Of a stretch of 64,000 nt of DNA, positions 46,567 to 55,196 are shown piece by piece. Location of the stretch: the NCBI GenBank assembly GCA_035549555.1, contig DASZQR010000010.1, positions 248,001 through 312,000 on the forward strand. The letters are read 5' to 3'. The notes below the pieces were generated by a model. The model was not told the origin of the DNA. It saw only the letters and a list, made by a program, of their open reading frames with translations, and searched no databases. The stretch's first letter is position 1, and each line of letters opens with the position of its first letter. The DNA comes from Patescibacteria group bacterium (lineage in GTDB: Bacteria > Patescibacteriota > Microgenomatia > UBA8517). A program made the translations under genes and the position numbers.

Positions 46567-48295
46567 CTCTAAATGCTAAATATATCATAAAGACTAATGC
46601 AAAAACGACCAAACACATTAAAAGCAAATTAGAAAGTGTCACAAATACTTTATAAGAAGTAAATTCGCTCAAATTATTTCCATTTACCGATAAATCTATT
46701 TTTTCTGGAGTTTTCTGGCCCAAAAAGCTGTATGGAATATCAACATTTGTTTCATAATATCCGTAGGGTGGAATTATAGAAATTATATTTTGTTTCGGCT
46801 GAAGTTTATTGTCAAAACTTACTCCAAAATCTGCATCGTAAATGGCAACTGGTCCGCTATTTGCCAATTTCACATCAACTATTTCATCACTAAAAGGCAA
46901 CTGGCTTGTTACAGTTCTTGTAATACTTAATTTACTAATTCTATTCGCCGGCAAACTTCCAAACTGCACATCAACATCTTTCTGCGGATTTGTCCCAAGC
47001 TTATAGCTTCCAGCTGGATAGGGTTTTTTGTCATCTTCTCCATGAATTACAAAAGCAAAGTGCCTCAAATCCAATTTATTAAAATAATCTATTCCAGAAG
47101 TCGAGCCCCAAGTCGGGTCGACAGGTATCCAAGCTTGAGTTTTGTCATCCCAATATTCAGGCCATGCATGAAGTACATCCGCAACCAAGCTAAGTGGTTG
47201 AATCTGGGGATTTTCAGTATATGCATATCCTTCAATTTCTCTTGCAGGAATTCCAGCAGCTCTAGCAAGTGCCACAAAAAGATCCGTAAACTCTGTACAA
47301 ATTGCTTGTGTAGGATTATTTAAAGCTCCAACAGCTCCCAATCTTTGTACGTTTGGGGCAACTCTCGCATAATCATAAGACAAATGCGTCGTCACATAAT
47401 TATAAATTGCCTGCGGAGTTTTAAGTTGCTTTGCAAGAGTCTGAATTTTCAGATCATTAACTTGCCATAAATCAGTTGCGCCTAAATCAGAAGTTACTTT
47501 TGTATAATCTGGTTTCGGATTAGTTTGTGCGTTTGCAAAAAGCTGCACAGCTCCAGTTGCTTTTACATCAACTTTTTGTTGAGGTTTCAATTCATAAGTT
47601 GCAATCCAGTTTCCGTCCGTATCGATATCAATTTTTAAAGGTCTCGGATCAATGCTTACCAAATTTATTTTTTGATAATTCGTATCTGGTGGAAGTGCAA
47701 TAGTTGTCGTTGCAGTTTGATTAAGTGGGTTTTCAAGATGATAAGTTAAATTAAAAGAAAAAACCTGAAAATTTCCAAATGCAGCAGTAATTGTTGTCTT
47801 TAATGATGCATTTTTGTCAAAATTATAAACATTTTGATTTTTGTCGGCTGATTTGTTTGTCGGGTTAGGTGAAATATACGCCAAATTTCCAAAAACATCT
47901 GGAACTTTTAAAGTTGTTGAGTATCCATCAAAGCTTGTAGCGTCTCCCAAGCGTGGCGTTGTTATTTCCCAGATTTCTCCATTTTTATTTACAAGAGTTT
48001 TATCCTGAAAACTAATAACAAATTCGCGTTTCTGTCCTTGCCCAACAACAGCGTCAGGAAAATCAACTTCAAGGTTTGTTGTTCCGTTTGATTGTGTAAT
48101 TTTCACTGGCAAGTTTTGTCCAGATTCGCTTGCAACAGGATTTATTGGAGTAATTCCGCTTAAAGATAAAGTATAAGAAGTTGCATAAAAATCAGAAGTT
48201 ACGTTTTCTAATGTAATATCATGGCTTACAGTTGTAGTTCCGTCAGAAGCAATATCATAAGTAACGTTTGAGTTGGAAATAAACTGGCTAGCCAC
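46511..48295 (-). CDS. Transglutaminase-like protein without a signal peptide
   Basis: 594 residues. Two beta-sandwich domains (1-260), then a transglutaminase core with Cys in TQAICTEFTDLFVALARAAGIPAREIEGYAY (about 330), His in DVLHAWPEYWD and Asp in PVDPTWGS, and further beta domains, ending in one membrane helix (LSNLLLMCLVVFALVFMIYLAF) and a basic tail. The helix/tail order wants the large part outside, but the N-terminus MASQFISNSNV has no signal; TAG lies directly upstream. The GTG start at 48295 is supported by TAAAAT (48306-48301) 5 nt upstream. Confidence 0.8.
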   Translation of the reverse strand: MASQFISNSNVTYDIASDGTTTVSHDITLENVTSDFYATSYTLSLSGITPINPVASESGQNLPVKITQSNGTTNLEVDFPDAVVGQGQKREFVISFQDKTLVNKNGEIWEITTPRLGDATSFDGYSTTLKVPDVFGNLAYISPNPTNKSADKNQNVYNFDKNASLKTTITAAFGNFQVFSFNLTYHLENPLNQTATTTIALPPDTNYQKINLVSIDPRPLKIDIDTDGNWIATYELKPQQKVDVKATGAVQLFANAQTNPKPDYTKVTSDLGATDLWQVNDLKIQTLAKQLKTPQAIYNYVTTHLSYDYARVAPNVQRLGAVGALNNPTQAICTEFTDLFVALARAAGIPAREIEGYAYTENPQIQPLSLVADVLHAWPEYWDDKTQAWIPVDPTWGSTSGIDYFNKLDLRHFAFVIHGEDDKKPYPAGSYKLGTNPQKDVDVQFGSLPANRISKLSITRTVTSQLPFSDEIVDVKLANSGPVAIYDADFGVSFDNKLQPKQNIISIIPPYGYYETNVDIPYSFLGQKTPEKIDLSVNGNNLSEFTSYKVFVTLSNLLLMCLVVFALVFMIYLAFRDAKAKKHSGESGSLPVQK

Positions 48296-48300
48296 AAACT

Positions 48301-48352
48301 ATTTTAACTGAAATTAATGAAACTTAGAAGTCTTAATAACTTATAGTATAAT
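48301..48352. promoter_or_regulatory. Divergent leaderless promoters
   Basis: Plus strand TTAGAA (48324-48329), 17 nt, TATAAT (48347-48352), 7 nt to ATG 48360. Minus strand TAAAAT (48306-48301), 5 nt to GTG 48295. Confidence 0.55.
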
Positions 48353-48359
48353 AAAGTTT

Positions 48360-49148
48360 ATGGGTGAATACAAAACATGGATGGCTCGGAAATATATCGG
48401 ACCGGAGTATAAAAGTCACTATGAACCTGACTATATAGCAGAAGCCATGAAAGTCCTGTTACAGAGTCGATACGCCATTGAACAAACAATATTTAGTTAC
48501 TGTGAAAAATCTCAGAACTTATACAATATTAATCCAATATTTGAAGACGAAGAAGATAAAATAATGTGGAATAAGATTTTATCCGCAAATTTATTACCAC
48601 AGTTTACAAGTGATCAAGGAAATTTAAATCAAAAGTTTAACCCCCAAGTTATAGAAGAAATATATAAAGAAAACGAATATTACTTCTTTTCAGATTTATG
48701 GTTTATGCTCCATAACATTAGATACTCAAAAAATTTGAAATTATTATCAAATGAGACAATTACAGAAAAAGATTTCTCAAAAGGATGGCTAGCATTAATT
48801 TCCGAATTTGGAATCTTCAGTACGTTCGGCGGTAAACTTCAAGACATAACAAGGGAAATATTTAAATCAGAAGAAAAAACACAAACTAGAGATCAAATCG
48901 AAAAAACAATCCAAATCTGGTTCACTAAAAGTGACTTTGTTGAATCTGAACACGGCATAATCACTTGTCCAGCTACAAGCCATGTTAGAAACTACCTAGC
49001 TGTATGTTTATTAACAAACATTTGGTTGGTAAAAGCAGACATATATTCAACAGAATCAAGGATAAATTTACTCGGCAACAGTAATTCTCATCATTTCAGA
49101 AAACCAGAAGATATGTACGCAGAATATCATGCAAAAATAAAAAGTTAG
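48360..49148 (+). CDS. Unassigned 262-aa protein
   Basis: Soluble, helical, with aromatic-rich stretches (NEYYFFSDLWFMLHNIRYSKNLKLL). No motif recognised. The start is supported by the promoter. It converges with the CX5R protein gene (1 bp apart). Confidence 0.5.
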   Translation: MGEYKTWMARKYIGPEYKSHYEPDYIAEAMKVLLQSRYAIEQTIFSYCEKSQNLYNINPIFEDEEDKIMWNKILSANLLPQFTSDQGNLNQKFNPQVIEEIYKENEYYFFSDLWFMLHNIRYSKNLKLLSNETITEKDFSKGWLALISEFGIFSTFGGKLQDITREIFKSEEKTQTRDQIEKTIQIWFTKSDFVESEHGIITCPATSHVRNYLAVCLLTNIWLVKADIYSTESRINLLGNSNSHHFRKPEDMYAEYHAKIKS

Positions 49149-49149
49149 T

Positions 49150-49533
49150 TTATCTAAAGTAAGAAAGCACATCATCTGTTGATGTTTCAAAATCAGCATA
49201 TTTCACCGGTTTATACCTTTTAGAATCAAGTTTAGATAAAAGGCTGTGAAATATACTAATTTCATATTGATCAAGAAGTACTAAAATTTCAGGAGCAAAA
49301 CTCAAGTTATCTAAAACTTTCCTACGCATACCATCTTCTTGTTTTCCAACTATCTGCAAACCCCCTTCAAGAAAACTAGATGGTATCCCCTTAGAAGTTA
49401 AATAGTCTGACATCCCCCAACTTCGGCCAATTCCATGGTGACAAAGGCACATAACATCTATATTATTTCCTTTCCAATCAAAAGGCTGATACAAATCATC
49501 AATTTCTAAGCAAAATTTTTCACAAGATGACAT
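49150..49533 (-). CDS. CX5R phosphatase/rhodanese-like small protein
   Basis: 127 residues. Cys31-HHGIG-Arg37 in CLCHHGIGRSWGMSDYL is the CX5R phosphate loop of protein-tyrosine-phosphatase and some rhodanese-like enzymes; the following helix and GIPSSFLEGGLQ fit either fold. The general-acid Asp cannot be assigned with confidence. Substrate unknown. Confidence 0.55.
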   Translation of the reverse strand: MSSCEKFCLEIDDLYQPFDWKGNNIDVMCLCHHGIGRSWGMSDYLTSKGIPSSFLEGGLQIVGKQEDGMRRKVLDNLSFAPEILVLLDQYEISIFHSLLSKLDSKRYKPVKYADFETSTDDVLSYFR

Positions 49534-49553
49534 TTTGTCTTTAGTATACTCTC

Positions 49554-52499
49554 CTATAGTTCTTTTTTCAAAAATTTTCCAGTCCAGGAATTTTTATTAT
49601 TAGCAATATCTTTCGGAAGTCCCTCAGCAACAATTTTTCCTCCTCCACTTCCGCCTTCTGGCCCAAGATCAATCACCCAATCAGCATTTTTTATAATATC
49701 TAAATTGTGTTCTATTACTAAAACTGTATTTCCTCGCGATGCCAGAATCTTAAGTACTGTTAAAAGTTTTTCCAAATCTGCAAAATGAAGCCCTGTTGTC
49801 GGCTCATCCAAAACATAAAGCGTTCGCCCAGTTCCTTTTTTAGAAAGTTCGCTTGAAAGTTTTACTCTTTGCGCCTCTCCTCCAGAAAGAGTTGTCGCCG
49901 GTTGTCCAAGCTCTACATAATCAAGACCGACGTCCATTAAAGTTTCAATTTTTCGAAGTATTGGTTCATGTGCATTAAAAAATTCTTTTGCTTGTAAAAC
50001 CGTCATTTCCAATACTTCTGCAATATTTTTTCCTTTATAAGTCACTTCAAGAGTTTGTTGGTTATATCTTTTTCCGTTACACACTTCGCACTTTACCCAA
50101 ATATCCGGCATAAATTGCATCTCTATTTTTATTTGTCCTTGCCCTTCGCAAGCTTCGCAGCGTCCTCCCTTTGTATTAAATGAAAATCTTCCCTTTTTAA
50201 ATCCTGCAAGTTTTGCTTCTCGCGTTGCAGCAAAGACATCCCGAATTAAATCAAACATTTTTGTATAAGTTGCAGGATTACTGCGAGGAGTCCGTCCAAT
50301 TGGCGATTGATCAATCAAAATCACTTTATCGATATTATCAAGTCCCTCAATTCTCTTGAATGCTCCAGGAGATTCTCTGTGATATTTATTAAGCTGTTGA
50401 GCGACGGCATGATAAATAGTATCCACAACAAGAGTTGATTTACCCGATCCTGAAACTCCAGTTACAACAACCAATTTTCCAAGAGGTATTCTCACATCAA
50501 CATTTTTCAAATTAAATTGGCTCGCTCCAATAATTTCAAGACTTCCAGGTTTATTAGCTATAGCCCGCAGGGTTGAAGAAGGGGGAATTTCCGGTCTAAT
50601 TTTTCTTTTTCCGCTTAAGTATTTTCCAGTTATAGAATTTTTATCTTTTTCTATTTCTTTTACTGTTCCTTTTGCAATTACATTTCCTCCAAATTTTCCA
50701 GCTCCGGGGCCAAAATCGACAACATAATCAGACTCCATCATCATATCGCGATCATGCTCAACAACCAAAACTGTGTTCCCAAGTCCTTTTAATCTTTTTA
50801 AAGTATTAATAAGTCTTTCGTTATCGCGGGAATGAAGCCCAATTGTCGGCTCATCCAAAACATACAAAACTCCAGTGAGTCCTGATCCAACTTGTGATGC
50901 AAGTCTTATTCTTTGAGCTTCTCCTCCAGCAAGAGTGTTTGCAGAGCGCGATAAAGTTAAATAATCTAATCCAACATCTACAAGAAAATGCAATCTTGTT
51001 CCAATTTCCCTTATTACAATTTTTCCAATAATTTTCTCTTTTTCAGACAAAACTTTCTCAAGTTCGTCAGTCCATTTTAAAGTTTCATTAATTGGCATCT
51101 CGCAGACATCAGCAATTGATTTTTGATCTATTGTTACAGACAAAGCTTCAGGTTTTAATCTTTTTCCTTTACATACAGGGCAAGTAACTTCTCTCATAAA
51201 TCTTTCAATTGATGAGCGAACTGCGTCGGAATCAGTTGTGTTATATCTTTTTGTAAGTTCGTTATTTATTCCTTCAAATTTTTCAAAAATAAAAGTTTCG
51301 CGTCCAAACCTGTTTGTCCCATAAACTTTATATTCCTTTTCTCCCGTTCCTTTCATTAAAAGATCTTTATCTTTTTTCTCCAAATTCTTAGTTGCAGTAT
51401 GCGTATCAATTCCGTTTTGCTCACAAAAAGTTAATATTAGTCTCGCAGTCCAGGTATCATTATCAAACATATGCCCAAAAGGAAGTATTCCGCCTTCGCT
51501 TATTGTTAATTCATCGCTAAAAACTAAACCAGGTTGTACCTCAAGTATTTTCCCCAAGCCTGTACAAGTTGGGCATGCTCCGTGAGGAGTGTTAAATGAA
51601 AAAGTGCGGGGTTCTATTTCAGGAATAGAAATATTATCAATCGGGCAGGAAAACTTTTCGCTAAAAAGATGATCTGTCATTTCTGCAGGCGTTTCAGGAA
51701 TTTCAAATCCTTTGTCGTTTATTTCGCTAACCACAACCAATCCTTCAGAAAGAAGTAAAGCTTTTTGAATAGAGTCAGCAAGTCTATTTCTAAAGTTTTT
51801 CTTGAATGCTTCATCCCTAAGTTCTTTTTTGCTCACAGAAATTCTATCAATCACAGCATCAATAGTATGTTTATTGGTTTTAATTAAAACCAAATCCTCT
51901 TCCAAATCATGCACTCGTCCGTCAACTCTTGCTCGTCCATATCCTTTTGATTTAAGGTTTTCAAAAAGAGAAATATATTCTCCCTTTTTATCTTTTACAA
52001 TTGGCGACAAAATTAAAAATCTACTTCTCTCACCTATCAAATTCATTGCTCCATCAACAATTTGATCAAGGCTCATTGAAGAAATTTCTCTCCCGCAAAT
52101 CGGGCAATGAGGGTGGCCTACGCGAGCAAAAAGAAGCCTCATGTAATCATAAATTTCAGTTACTGTACCAACAGTGCTTCTTGGATTATGTGAAGTTGTT
52201 TTTTGGTCAATTGAAATTGCAGGCGAAAGCCCTTCAATAGAATCCACATTAGGCTTCTCCATAACTCCCAAAAACTGCCTTGCATAACTCGAGAGAGATT
52301 CAACATAACGCCTTTGCCCTTCAGCATAAATTGTGTCAAAAGCGAAAGAAGATTTGCCAGAGCCAGACACTCCAGTAAGCACAACCAGTTTGTTTTTTGG
52401 AATATCCAAATCAACATTCTTCAAGTTATGCTGCCTAGCTCCTCTTACTTTTATATAGTCATTAGAATTGTTTTCCATACAAATTCCCGCTGGTTTCAT
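49554..52499 (-). CDS. uvrA: Excinuclease subunit UvrA
   Basis: 981 residues (974 if the ATG at 52478, MENNSND, is used). ABC-type DNA-damage sensor of nucleotide-excision repair. Two ATPase domains: Walker A VLTGVSGSGKSSFAFDT and VVVTGVSGSGKSTLVVDT, signature LSGGEAQRVKLSSELSKKGTG, and LDEPTIGLH/LDEPTTGLH; zinc modules CPICGRE, CPVCKGKR and CEACEGQG...CEVCNGKRY. A -10 box TATAAT (52519-52514) is 14 nt before ATG 52499. No LexA-like site is evident upstream. Confidence 0.97.
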   Translation of the reverse strand: MKPAGICMENNSNDYIKVRGARQHNLKNVDLDIPKNKLVVLTGVSGSGKSSFAFDTIYAEGQRRYVESLSSYARQFLGVMEKPNVDSIEGLSPAISIDQKTTSHNPRSTVGTVTEIYDYMRLLFARVGHPHCPICGREISSMSLDQIVDGAMNLIGERSRFLILSPIVKDKKGEYISLFENLKSKGYGRARVDGRVHDLEEDLVLIKTNKHTIDAVIDRISVSKKELRDEAFKKNFRNRLADSIQKALLLSEGLVVVSEINDKGFEIPETPAEMTDHLFSEKFSCPIDNISIPEIEPRTFSFNTPHGACPTCTGLGKILEVQPGLVFSDELTISEGGILPFGHMFDNDTWTARLILTFCEQNGIDTHTATKNLEKKDKDLLMKGTGEKEYKVYGTNRFGRETFIFEKFEGINNELTKRYNTTDSDAVRSSIERFMREVTCPVCKGKRLKPEALSVTIDQKSIADVCEMPINETLKWTDELEKVLSEKEKIIGKIVIREIGTRLHFLVDVGLDYLTLSRSANTLAGGEAQRIRLASQVGSGLTGVLYVLDEPTIGLHSRDNERLINTLKRLKGLGNTVLVVEHDRDMMMESDYVVDFGPGAGKFGGNVIAKGTVKEIEKDKNSITGKYLSGKRKIRPEIPPSSTLRAIANKPGSLEIIGASQFNLKNVDVRIPLGKLVVVTGVSGSGKSTLVVDTIYHAVAQQLNKYHRESPGAFKRIEGLDNIDKVILIDQSPIGRTPRSNPATYTKMFDLIRDVFAATREAKLAGFKKGRFSFNTKGGRCEACEGQGQIKIEMQFMPDIWVKCEVCNGKRYNQQTLEVTYKGKNIAEVLEMTVLQAKEFFNAHEPILRKIETLMDVGLDYVELGQPATTLSGGEAQRVKLSSELSKKGTGRTLYVLDEPTTGLHFADLEKLLTVLKILASRGNTVLVIEHNLDIIKNADWVIDLGPEGGSGGGKIVAEGLPKDIANNKNSWTGKFLKKEL

Positions 52500-52513
52500 C
52501 CAGTGGTGAGTTT

Positions 52514-52519
52514 ATTATA
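52514..52519 (-). promoter_or_regulatory. -10 box of uvrA
   Basis: TATAAT on the minus strand; start near 52507, 8 nt before the first ATG. Confidence 0.5.
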
Positions 52520-52577
52520 TCACTATTTATATAGAGATATCCCTAATATTACCCCAACAAAAGAAAAAGGAAAGAGG

Positions 52578-53030
52578 CTATTTATTAATTAACTCCAATA
52601 ATTTATCAATCAAAGTTTTCTCACTTATATTTTTATTTAAAAAATCCTTAATCATAACAATAATTTTATCTTTATCTCTCGGTTTAGATTCAGAAACTTT
52701 TACAGCAATTTCATAAACTTCTTCAGAAGTCGCTTTCATCCATTTATTATTGCCATAAAGTGTGACCAACAAAGTAGTTACAGCCATTCTTTTATTACCA
52801 TTAACAAATGGATGATTTTTACTTAACAAATAAAACAGAATTGCCAATTTATCATTAAATTCTGGATATAAATCATTTCCAAATGCTTGTTGAAGCGGAC
52901 TATTTAAACAAGATTCAAGAATACCTGAATATCTCGTAGTAAACTTCGGAATTGGTTCATTAAATGTAAATAATTCTGTACAGAAATTAAAACAAATAGC
53001 TTCAAAATCATCAATCTGTACCCAAAACAT
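52578..53030 (-). CDS. doc: Doc/Fic-type toxin
   Basis: 150 residues from ATG 53030 (MFWVQIDDFEAICFNF; a TTG 15 nt upstream adds five residues). HPFVNGNKR (His73) is the Doc active-site motif H-x-F-x-[D/N]-G-N-K-R. Doc toxins phosphorylate EF-Tu and stop translation; Fic enzymes add AMP. The Asn-Gly-Asn-Lys variant favours the Doc type. The gene starts 1 nt after a 39-aa basic protein gene (TAA-A-ATG), as expected for a toxin-antitoxin pair. Confidence 0.85.
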   Translation of the reverse strand: MFWVQIDDFEAICFNFCTELFTFNEPIPKFTTRYSGILESCLNSPLQQAFGNDLYPEFNDKLAILFYLLSKNHPFVNGNKRMAVTTLLVTLYGNNKWMKATSEEVYEIAVKVSESKPRDKDKIIVMIKDFLNKNISEKTLIDKLLELINK

Positions 53031-53031
53031 T

Positions 53032-53151
53032 TTATGCGCTAGCAAGTTTTACAAAAGTATCTTTATAATCCCTTGCAGCTTTTTTAATCGCCTTTTTAAT
53101 TAACTTATTTCTTTTAGTATCTTTAGGTTTATTTTTTCCAAATATTCTCAT
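53032..53151 (-). CDS. 39-aa basic protein, likely antitoxin of the Doc-type toxin
   Basis: MRIFGKNKPKDTKRNKLIKK... to KLASA. Lys/Arg-rich helix (about 40% basic in the first half) with a short tail; the usual Phd antitoxin has an N-terminal DNA-binding domain and a C-terminal toxin-binding tail, and this protein could be only a short toxin-binding peptide or an RNA/DNA-contact peptide. It sits where the antitoxin gene would be. No family recognised. Confidence 0.5.
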   Translation of the reverse strand: MRIFGKNKPKDTKRNKLIKKAIKKAARDYKDTFVKLASA

Positions 53152-53173
53152 ATTATATAATTATAATATCACA

Positions 53174-55159
53174 TCATTCTAATTCCTTAATCTTATCCCT
53201 GAGTTTTGCAGCCAGCTCAAAATTCATATCATCCGCTGCAATTTTCATTTCCCTTTTAAGTCTTTTAACTAATTTTCTTTTATCCATCGGTGTTAATGCA
53301 TCAATATTATTCGAAGCATAAACTGGATCAAGCTCTTCCTCAGCTTCCACATCTTCTTCAACCAATCTTTCTCTAATTGGTTTTTGAATACTTGTTGGCG
53401 TAATATTATGTTCTTCATTCCATTTTGTTTGATATTCACGGCGCCGCTTTATCTCATCAAGCGCTTTCTTCATGCTATTTGTCTCTTTATTTGCATACAA
53501 AATTACCCGCCCTTTTACATGCCTTGCAGCGCGCCCCATTGTTTGCACCAAGCTTACTTCGCTTCGAAGAAATCCTTCTTTATCTGCGTCCAAAATTGCA
53601 ACCAATGAAACCTCAGGAAGATCAAGTCCTTCTCGAAGAAGATTTACTCCAATCAGAGCATCATAATCTCCTCGCCTTAAATTATCCAAAATATCAGTCC
53701 TTTCCAAAGTTTTAATGTCGCTATGAAGATATTCAGCTTTTATTCCCTGATCAACGAGATAATTTGCGACATCTTCAGCAGTTCGCTTGGTAAGAGTTGT
53801 AACCAAGGTTCTCTCGCCCTTTTCAGCATTTTTCTTTATTTCTTCAATTACATCTTTTACTTGTGTTGCAGTTGGTCGAATTTCAACAGTTGGATCAACA
53901 ATTCCAGTTGGGCGAACAAGCTGTTGAACAATATGGTTCTTAGACATCGAAATTTCCCAATCATCAGGAGTTGCTGAAACTGCAATAAAATTTGGAATTC
54001 TTCTCATAAATTCATCAAATTTAAGTGGTCTATTATCTAAAGCTGACGGTAAACGAAATCCATATTCAATTAAAGTTTGTTTTCGAGAAAAATCTCCTGC
54101 AAACATTCCACGTATTTGTGGAAAAGTAATATGACTTTCATCCACAACAGTTAGCCAGTCTTTTCCATAAGTGTCATTAAAATAATCAAGCAACGAAAAC
54201 GGCGCATCTCCTGGGTTTCGTCCATCAAAATATCTTGAATAATTTTCAATTCCTTTTACATAACCAACTTCCCGTATCATTTCCAAATCATAAGTAACTT
54301 TTTGCTGAAGTCTGTGTGCTTCAAGTTCTTTCCCTTCTTTTTTCAAATCATTAACTCTTGAAAGCATATCTTTTGCAATTCTTTCATACACATCTTTATT
54401 TTGATTCGGGTCCGTTACAAAATGTTTTGAAGGATAAAGAACAAAAAATTTCATCGCCTCATCAATTTTTACTCCAGTTAATGGATCGAATTTCTGTATA
54501 TTGAACACTTTATAATCCTTGAGTTCTATTTTTACTCCAAAATCTTCGTATGCAGGGTAAACATCAATAATATCTCCGTTTACTCTAAATGTACCTCTGT
54601 GAAATCCAAAATCGCTTCTTTCATATTGCAAGTTTGTAAGCCTGTCAATAATTTGTTCTCGGCTTACTTTCATGTCCTTTGAAATTTCCAAAATAAATTT
54701 CCCAAATTCTTTTGAAGAACCAATATTATAAATAGACGAAACCGAAGCAACAACAATCACATCATTACGAGTCAAAATATTTGTAGTTGCAGCGAGCCTC
54801 AATTTATCAATTAGTTCATTTATTCCAGCATCTTTCTCTATATATGTGTCAGTTGAAGGAATATAAGCTTCTGGCTGGTAATAATCATAATAAGAAACAA
54901 AATAAGAAACTGCATTTTCGGGAAAAAAATCACGAAGCTCTTGATAAAGCTGCGCGGCAAGGGTCTTGTTGTGAGAAATCACAAGCGTTGGCCGTTGAGT
55001 ACGCTCAATAACATTGGCTACTGTAAAAGTTTTGCCTGATCCCGTTACCCCAAGTAAAACTTGGTAAGGATCTTTTTCTTCAATTCCTTTTACTAATTTT
55101 TCAACAGCTTGAGGCTGATCTCCCATCAATCCAAATTTAGAATTAAGTTTAAATTTCAT
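53174..55159 (-). CDS. uvrB: Excinuclease subunit UvrB
   Basis: 661 residues from ATG 55159 (MKFKLNSKFGLMGDQPQAVEKL). DNA-damage verification helicase: Walker A GVTGSGKTFTVAN, beta-hairpin YYDYYQPEAYIPSTDTYIEKD, DESH in VVDESHITFPQI, helicase motif GVNLLREGLDLPEVSLVAILDADKEGFLRS, and a C-terminal UVR motif KRLKREMKIAADDMNFELAAKLRDKI. TATAGT (55171-55166) lies 6 nt before the chosen ATG, so an upstream start is unlikely. Confidence 0.97.
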   Translation of the reverse strand: MKFKLNSKFGLMGDQPQAVEKLVKGIEEKDPYQVLLGVTGSGKTFTVANVIERTQRPTLVISHNKTLAAQLYQELRDFFPENAVSYFVSYYDYYQPEAYIPSTDTYIEKDAGINELIDKLRLAATTNILTRNDVIVVASVSSIYNIGSSKEFGKFILEISKDMKVSREQIIDRLTNLQYERSDFGFHRGTFRVNGDIIDVYPAYEDFGVKIELKDYKVFNIQKFDPLTGVKIDEAMKFFVLYPSKHFVTDPNQNKDVYERIAKDMLSRVNDLKKEGKELEAHRLQQKVTYDLEMIREVGYVKGIENYSRYFDGRNPGDAPFSLLDYFNDTYGKDWLTVVDESHITFPQIRGMFAGDFSRKQTLIEYGFRLPSALDNRPLKFDEFMRRIPNFIAVSATPDDWEISMSKNHIVQQLVRPTGIVDPTVEIRPTATQVKDVIEEIKKNAEKGERTLVTTLTKRTAEDVANYLVDQGIKAEYLHSDIKTLERTDILDNLRRGDYDALIGVNLLREGLDLPEVSLVAILDADKEGFLRSEVSLVQTMGRAARHVKGRVILYANKETNSMKKALDEIKRRREYQTKWNEEHNITPTSIQKPIRERLVEEDVEAEEELDPVYASNNIDALTPMDKRKLVKRLKREMKIAADDMNFELAAKLRDKIKELE

Positions 55160-55165
55160 ATTATA

Positions 55166-55171
55166 ACTATA
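55166..55171 (-). promoter_or_regulatory. -10 box of uvrB
   Basis: TATAGT, 6 nt before ATG 55159. Confidence 0.5.
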
Positions 55172-55196
55172 CCACAAACCCAAAGATTAAACGAAG

